Positions 5,857 through 9,659 of a stretch of DNA of 9,659 bases are shown one piece after another. The notes beneath the pieces are model-generated. The model made no database searches and was not told the DNA's origin. It saw only the letters and a list, made by a program, of their open reading frames with translations. Within the stretch, counting starts at the first letter, position 1. Each line of letters opens with the position of its first letter. Source of the DNA: an uncultured Terriglobus sp. (GTDB taxonomy: Bacteria > Acidobacteriota > Terriglobia > Terriglobales > Acidobacteriaceae); NCBI GenBank assembly GCA_937859825.1, contig CALMAP010000164.1:3587-13245 (forward strand), given 5' to 3'. The translations under genes were made by a program, and so were the position numbers.

Positions 5857-7247
5857 GGCTGCGCCGCAACGGGACTCGCGCTTTTGCTCGCACCGGCAGG
5901 CCCCAGTGTCAGATGGATGCGGTTGCTTTCCGTCTCGCGTTTGCGTTCTTCGTCGGCAGAGCGTGCGAGCTGCTCACTTACGCGTGCTGCGTCTGCCGTA
6001 CGCTCGGAACGGCGGTACGCGGCAATCAGCTGGTTCAGCGCGGTACGGTCATGGCTGTTCAACTGCACGGCTCGCTCCAGGTCACGTGTGGCGGCGGGCA
6101 CATCACTTTGGCGCAGCTCGAGTTTGCCCAGCAAAGCATAGGCCTGGGCCAGCGTGCCATCCTGCTGAAGGGCGGAGCGCAGCAGCGTTTCCGCCTTGGC
6201 AAAGCCAGGATCTCCCGGCGCGGCGCCCTGCCGCACCAGCACATCGGCCAGCGTGTAGCTCAGAAGCGGATCGTTGGGAAGTGCCTTCAATTTGGTTTCC
6301 AGGCGCGCCTGTGCCTCGTCCAGATTGCTGCCGTCGCGCAGCAGCATGCCAAGCCCCAGCGCGCCATAGGCACTGTTTGGGGAAAGCCAGTCAGCCTTCT
6401 CGAAATCGGCAGTGGCCTTTTCGTTCTGCGCGAGTTGCGCGTAGACCGACCCACGCAGGGTATACAGGTCCGCCGCGTTTGCGTTCGCCTGGATACCCGC
6501 GTCCAGAACGCTGATGGCCACCTCCGGTGACTGATGATCCATGCTCAGAATGGCGAGGTCGGCATACAGGCCTGACTGCGCAGGGAAGCGCGCGCAGCCT
6601 TCGCGTAAAAGTTCGACCGCCGCAGCCACCTGCTCCGTTGCGCTGTAGGCGGACGCGAGCTGGCTATAGCCGTCGACCGTCAGCGCACCGGATGTACGCA
6701 GCGGTGCAAGTAGCGCGATGACCTGTGCTGGTTGGGTTGTCTGCAAGCATGCCGCCAGGCGGACGCGGGTCGCGGGGTCAAGCACCGGCAAAACATCCGA
6801 ACGAAGCAGGTGGGTTGCGGCAACATCGCAGTGGGCCGCCTCCAGCGCGAGCACGCCCGCCATGCCGTGCGCCGCGGAGCTTTCCGGCTCCAGGCGAAGC
6901 ACTTCGTCCACGTAGCCGGCCGCGCGCGCGTCGTGTGCCTGATACGCCACCTGTGCCGCTGCCTGCGCGGAACGCAGGTCTTTAGGCGCAAGCGTATGTG
7001 CTTTCTCAAGGGACTGCAAGGCGTCCGGCTCGCGATGGAGCGCATGGAGCGCCATGCCCCGCTCGAACCACGCCTGTGCGTCGCTAGGCCGGGCGGCAAC
7101 ATCGGCCTGGGCAAGTTCTAGAGCGCGTGCATAGTCGTGCTGCGCCATGGCCTGCCGGTATGTCTGGTTGGTAACGGCAGCGTTCTGCGCGCACAACAAA
7201 GAGCAGAGAAGAAAAGGAAAGACCGTGGCTGCGCGTCGCAACAGCAT
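5853..7247 (-). CDS. Exported TPR-repeat protein
   Basis: A 464-residue protein with a hydrophobic signal sequence (MLLRRAATVFPFLLCSLLCA) followed by many tetratricopeptide-like helix pairs through about residue 440. Typical TPR pieces are YRQAMAQHDYARALELAQAD, AWFERGMALHALHREPDALQ, LYTLRGSVYAQLAQNEKATA and AYALLGKLELRQSDVPAATR. The end is a charged, Ser/Ala-rich tail. TPR solenoids bind proteins, so a periplasmic scaffold is likely; the partner may be the lipoprotein encoded next. The ATG at 7247 was chosen over the in-frame ATG at 7310 because the latter lies inside the terminator hairpin of the upstream receptor gene and precedes a stretch that is not signal-like; an AAGG lies 11 nt before the chosen ATG. 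The TGA stop overlaps the ATG of the lipoprotein gene. Confidence 0.88.
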   Translation of the reverse strand: MLLRRAATVFPFLLCSLLCAQNAAVTNQTYRQAMAQHDYARALELAQADVAARPSDAQAWFERGMALHALHREPDALQSLEKAHTLAPKDLRSAQAAAQVAYQAHDARAAGYVDEVLRLEPESSAAHGMAGVLALEAAHCDVAATHLLRSDVLPVLDPATRVRLAACLQTTQPAQVIALLAPLRTSGALTVDGYSQLASAYSATEQVAAAVELLREGCARFPAQSGLYADLAILSMDHQSPEVAISVLDAGIQANANAADLYTLRGSVYAQLAQNEKATADFEKADWLSPNSAYGALGLGMLLRDGSNLDEAQARLETKLKALPNDPLLSYTLADVLVRQGAAPGDPGFAKAETLLRSALQQDGTLAQAYALLGKLELRQSDVPAATRDLERAVQLNSHDRTALNQLIAAYRRSERTADAARVSEQLARSADEERKRETESNRIHLTLGPAGASKSASPVAAQP

Positions 7248-7292
7248 AAGCGAGACTACCTTAGCAGAACCGGGACAGACCTTTCGTTGCGC

Positions 7293-7321
7293 AAAAAAGA
7301 AGGGGTGCATGATGCACCCCT
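7293..7321 (-). terminator. Intrinsic terminator of the TonB-dependent receptor gene
   Basis: On the minus strand AGGGGTGCAT and ATGCACCCCT form a perfect 10-bp inverted repeat around one central base (7301-7321), followed by TCTTTTTT (7293-7300). It starts 18 nt beyond the TAA of the receptor gene and ends 45 nt before the TPR start. It therefore separates the two transcription units and implies that the TPR/lipoprotein pair has its own promoter in the short gap 7248-7292, or relies on read-through. Confidence 0.9.
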
Positions 7322-7339
7322 CTCTCTGGAGAGCCCCGC

Positions 7340-9659
7340 TTAAAACAGGAAGCGCGCACCGACTTGATAGAAGCGCGGCTGCCGGGTGGACGTCGCACGG
7401 CCAAAGGTCGGCGACGCGACGTTGTAATCGACAGGGTTCAGGTTGGTGCGGTTCAGTACGTTGAAGAAGTCGATCCGCAGTTGCAGGTTCGATCCTTCCG
7501 AACCAAACCAGGGCAGTCGAGTATTCTTCAGCGCGCTTGCGTCGATGTCGAAAACTCCCGGGTTGCGAAACGTGTTGCGGCCTTCGTTGCCGGAGGTACC
7601 CAGGGCAGGACGCGTGAAGATGCTGTTTACTCCGTTAGGCGCAATGCCGGTCAGGAACTCCTTGCGGCTAAAACCTTTTGTTCTTGCGCCTGCAACGATA
7701 TCCGGACGGTCGATGTTGTAACCGTCCGCGTTGTAATCGCCACAGAGCACGCCCTGAGTGCAGTTTGCTGTATACGGATTGTAGTTGCTGGGACTGAACG
7801 GGATACCGCTCTGCGCCACTGCGATGCTTGCGATCTCCCATCCACCCAGAGCGCGATCCGCAATTGCCTGGATGTGCGGACTGGGTACGGTATAGCTGCC
7901 CGAGAACTTGAAGTTGTTGGTCACGTCGAAGGCGCTATTGCCATAGTTCGCCGCGAAGTTGGTCGGATCCTGTGGGCAGTCCACACCCTCATTGAAGTTG
8001 AAGCGAGTGCCGCAGGTGCCGCTGTCCAGCGAGTGCGACCACGTGTACGAGAGCTGATAGTTGAAGCTGCGCGTCCGCTGCGTAAGCGTGGTGACCAGGC
8101 CCGCGTAGTTGGAAGCATTCAGGTTCGTCACATAGGTAACGCTGCCGAAGCTGGAGTTGAGGCGATCCTGACGCCCGTCCAGCAGGTCGCCGGCGAATCG
8201 GTTGAAGTCGGTGCCGCTGAGCTGGTCCCAGGCGTAGGAGCCTACACCATTGACACCCAGCACAAAGCCACCCTTCAACTCCTGCGTAACGCCCACCGTC
8301 ATATTGAGGGTTTTGGGAATCTTGATGTTTGGGTCAAGTCCGGAGACAGCGGCATTCAGCCCCTGCACGCCGCCCTTGGCATCCAGCCCGGTCGCGGGGA
8401 TCGTCGGATAGGTGAAGCCATAGGGAAGTGCCGTGCTGGTGCCGAAGGAGTAGACCGGTTTCACCGGTTGCGTCGGGGAGAAGTAGGGATAGACCCATCC
8501 CGGAGGATTGCCACGCAAGCCATCGACAACCTGGCCAAGGGTGACCTGATCACGGTACAGGCCCACGCCGCCGTGCACGCTCATGTGGCCGTCCGATAAG
8601 GAGGGCTGCCAGGCAAAAGCGACACGAGGTGTGAAGCCCTTACGGCTCGAGCCATAGATCTTCTCAGACTGGCGAATCGACGCGTTGGTGATGCTTGCCC
8701 GCAGTGTGGAGAAGTTCAGGTGCGTGTCACCGGACGGGATGAGGTTCGCAATGCTCGTATAAGTCTGGTAACCGTAGGTATAAGGATTGCCGAAGTTATC
8801 GAAACGGCCACCATAGGTAAGTGTAAAGTTCTTCTTGATCTTCCAGCTATCTTCGACAAAGATGCCGTAATCCGTTCCCTGCACACCGAACTGCAGTGGC
8901 TTAAAACGGCCAGTTAGTGGATCAAAGGAAACATTTCCTTCGTCATAGACCCTGTCCTGCACGAAGTCCGTCAGGCTGCTGAAGGAGAACTGCGGACGCG
9001 CGTTCGGACCACCGAAGTCGGCACTGTCATCCCCGTGCTCCACGCGGAAGCCGCCACGAATGTTGTGGCTGCCACGCACATAACTTGCCACATCGCGCCA
9101 AGAGTAGTTGTGTTGGGTGAAGTTACCCGGTCCCCAGCCGCCGCCGAACGCGGTGACGTTCTGCTGGCCGTTGATGTTGATCAACGGAATGCGCGGATCG
9201 GCCACGCTGTTCGCGCCATAAACCTTGTACGCGCCAAACTGCGCTTCATTGACCAATCGGTCACTGAAGGTGTGGGTGTAATTGATCGAATAGAGATAAC
9301 TGCGGTTTGGGCTGACCACAGTGAAGCCGGGACGGTTATCGATCGACTGTGAGTCCAGGTTGAAGTTGAAATAATACCCGTAGATGCGATCCTTGCCGCC
9401 ATGAAAGTACTGGTCACCGCGGAAGGAGTACTGCAGGCCCTTTCGGTAGGGGCTGTTGGTCGTCGTTGCCGACTCGATAAACGGTGTCGAGCAACCCGCA
9501 GTGGGTGTGGTGCACGTCGTGGTAAAGGTTGGGTCAGCATAGAGCCGCACACCGCTTCGCGTTGCATTCGTCACGGCGTACTGGTTCAGCAGGCGGGTGC
9601 CGGTGCTGTTGGGAAAGTTCGCCTTGGCGTAATTGAGAAATGCGGCGCTCTCCACGGGA
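7340..9659 (-). CDS. Oar-like TonB-dependent receptor, C-terminal part (5' end outside window)
   Basis: About 772 residues of a large outer-membrane beta-barrel of the Oar/CarboxypepD_reg-like TonB receptor type common in Acidobacteriota, where full proteins usually exceed 1000 residues. The visible part is most of the barrel: alternating aromatic strands such as KGLQYSFRGDQYFHGGKDRI, LVNEAQFGAYKVYG, NFTLTYGGRFDNFG, FTPRVAFAWQPSLSDGHMSV, FNYQLSYTWSHSLDSG, and the closing strand FYQVGARFLF with terminal Phe, the usual barrel-assembly signal. Loops carry Cys pairs (TTCTTPTAGCSTP, CGTRFNFNEGVDCPQD, CTQGVLCGDYN) and a DxNxDG element followed by DRP. The plug, TonB box and N-terminal regulatory domain lie beyond the right edge. 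The frame is open to the window end; the GTG at 9655 is internal. The substrate is unknown; such receptors are often linked to glycan or peptide uptake. Confidence 0.93.
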   Translation of the reverse strand, partial: PVESAAFLNYAKANFPNSTGTRLLNQYAVTNATRSGVRLYADPTFTTTCTTPTAGCSTPFIESATTTNSPYRKGLQYSFRGDQYFHGGKDRIYGYYFNFNLDSQSIDNRPGFTVVSPNRSYLYSINYTHTFSDRLVNEAQFGAYKVYGANSVADPRIPLININGQQNVTAFGGGWGPGNFTQHNYSWRDVASYVRGSHNIRGGFRVEHGDDSADFGGPNARPQFSFSSLTDFVQDRVYDEGNVSFDPLTGRFKPLQFGVQGTDYGIFVEDSWKIKKNFTLTYGGRFDNFGNPYTYGYQTYTSIANLIPSGDTHLNFSTLRASITNASIRQSEKIYGSSRKGFTPRVAFAWQPSLSDGHMSVHGGVGLYRDQVTLGQVVDGLRGNPPGWVYPYFSPTQPVKPVYSFGTSTALPYGFTYPTIPATGLDAKGGVQGLNAAVSGLDPNIKIPKTLNMTVGVTQELKGGFVLGVNGVGSYAWDQLSGTDFNRFAGDLLDGRQDRLNSSFGSVTYVTNLNASNYAGLVTTLTQRTRSFNYQLSYTWSHSLDSGTCGTRFNFNEGVDCPQDPTNFAANYGNSAFDVTNNFKFSGSYTVPSPHIQAIADRALGGWEIASIAVAQSGIPFSPSNYNPYTANCTQGVLCGDYNADGYNIDRPDIVAGARTKGFSRKEFLTGIAPNGVNSIFTRPALGTSGNEGRNTFRNPGVFDIDASALKNTRLPWFGSEGSNLQLRIDFFNVLNRTNLNPVDYNVASPTFGRATSTRQPRFYQVGARFLF

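Noticed and set aside
5397..6530. A 377-codon plus-strand open frame spanning the lipoprotein/TPR junction
   Set aside because: Arg/Pro/Cys-rich antisense reading across two real genes with strong protein families on the other strand.
7248..7292. Promoter for the TPR/lipoprotein genes
   Set aside because: A TTGCGC-like element exists on the minus strand, but no -10 box at suitable spacing could be found, so no promoter was called.
7364..8599. A 411-codon plus-strand open frame opposite the TonB receptor gene
   Set aside because: It is antisense to a well-supported receptor barrel, has no recognisable domain, is Val/Arg-rich as expected from complementing Asn/Thr/Ala codons, and has no ribosome site.

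Overview
The window looks like the chromosome of a moderately GC-rich soil bacterium, most likely an Acidobacteriota of the Terriglobia type (Granulicella, Terriglobus, Edaphobacter and relatives). The main reasons are the long Oar-like TonB-dependent receptor at the right end, the NarL-type kinase with an OB-fold-like periplasmic sensor, and the mix of TPR proteins and stress proteins. This assignment rests on recognition of protein style, not on a database search. No tRNA, rRNA, CRISPR array, insertion sequence or phage gene was seen.

Left third (1-1851), a stress-protein cluster. A BON/LysM protein, cut by the window edge, runs rightwards and ends at a perfect palindromic terminator. Converging on it from the right are a YidB-like DUF937 protein and a GlsB/YeaQ/YmgE small membrane protein, 23 nt apart and probably cotranscribed. 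Upstream of these is a DUF892 (YciE/YciF) ferritin-like protein with an unusual acidic tail and a lysine-rich end. Families of this kind are commonly linked to envelope, osmotic or general stress.

Middle (2078-4898), a two-component system and its divergent neighbour. A HisKA_3 sensor kinase and a NarL/LuxR-type response regulator lie on the minus strand with an 8-nt overlap. Back to back with the kinase is a membrane-anchored protein with a LamG/DUF1080-like jelly-roll domain. The start codons of this divergent pair overlap by 15 bp, so each promoter would have to lie inside the other gene.

Right half (4858-9659). A TPR protein and a RbsB-like substrate-binding lipoprotein form a tightly coupled minus-strand pair (ATGA overlap) with no permease or ATPase visible. 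The lipoprotein gene overlaps the jelly-roll gene tail to tail by 41 bp. Upstream is the C-terminal portion of an Oar-like TonB-dependent receptor, closed by a strong intrinsic terminator that separates it from the TPR gene.

Taken together, an outer-membrane receptor, a solute-binding lipoprotein without a transporter, a carbohydrate-binding-like membrane protein and a kinase/regulator pair suggest a glycan or small-solute sensing locus. That joint role is inference from proximity. Almost the whole window is coding; no gap without a gene exceeds about 230 bp.
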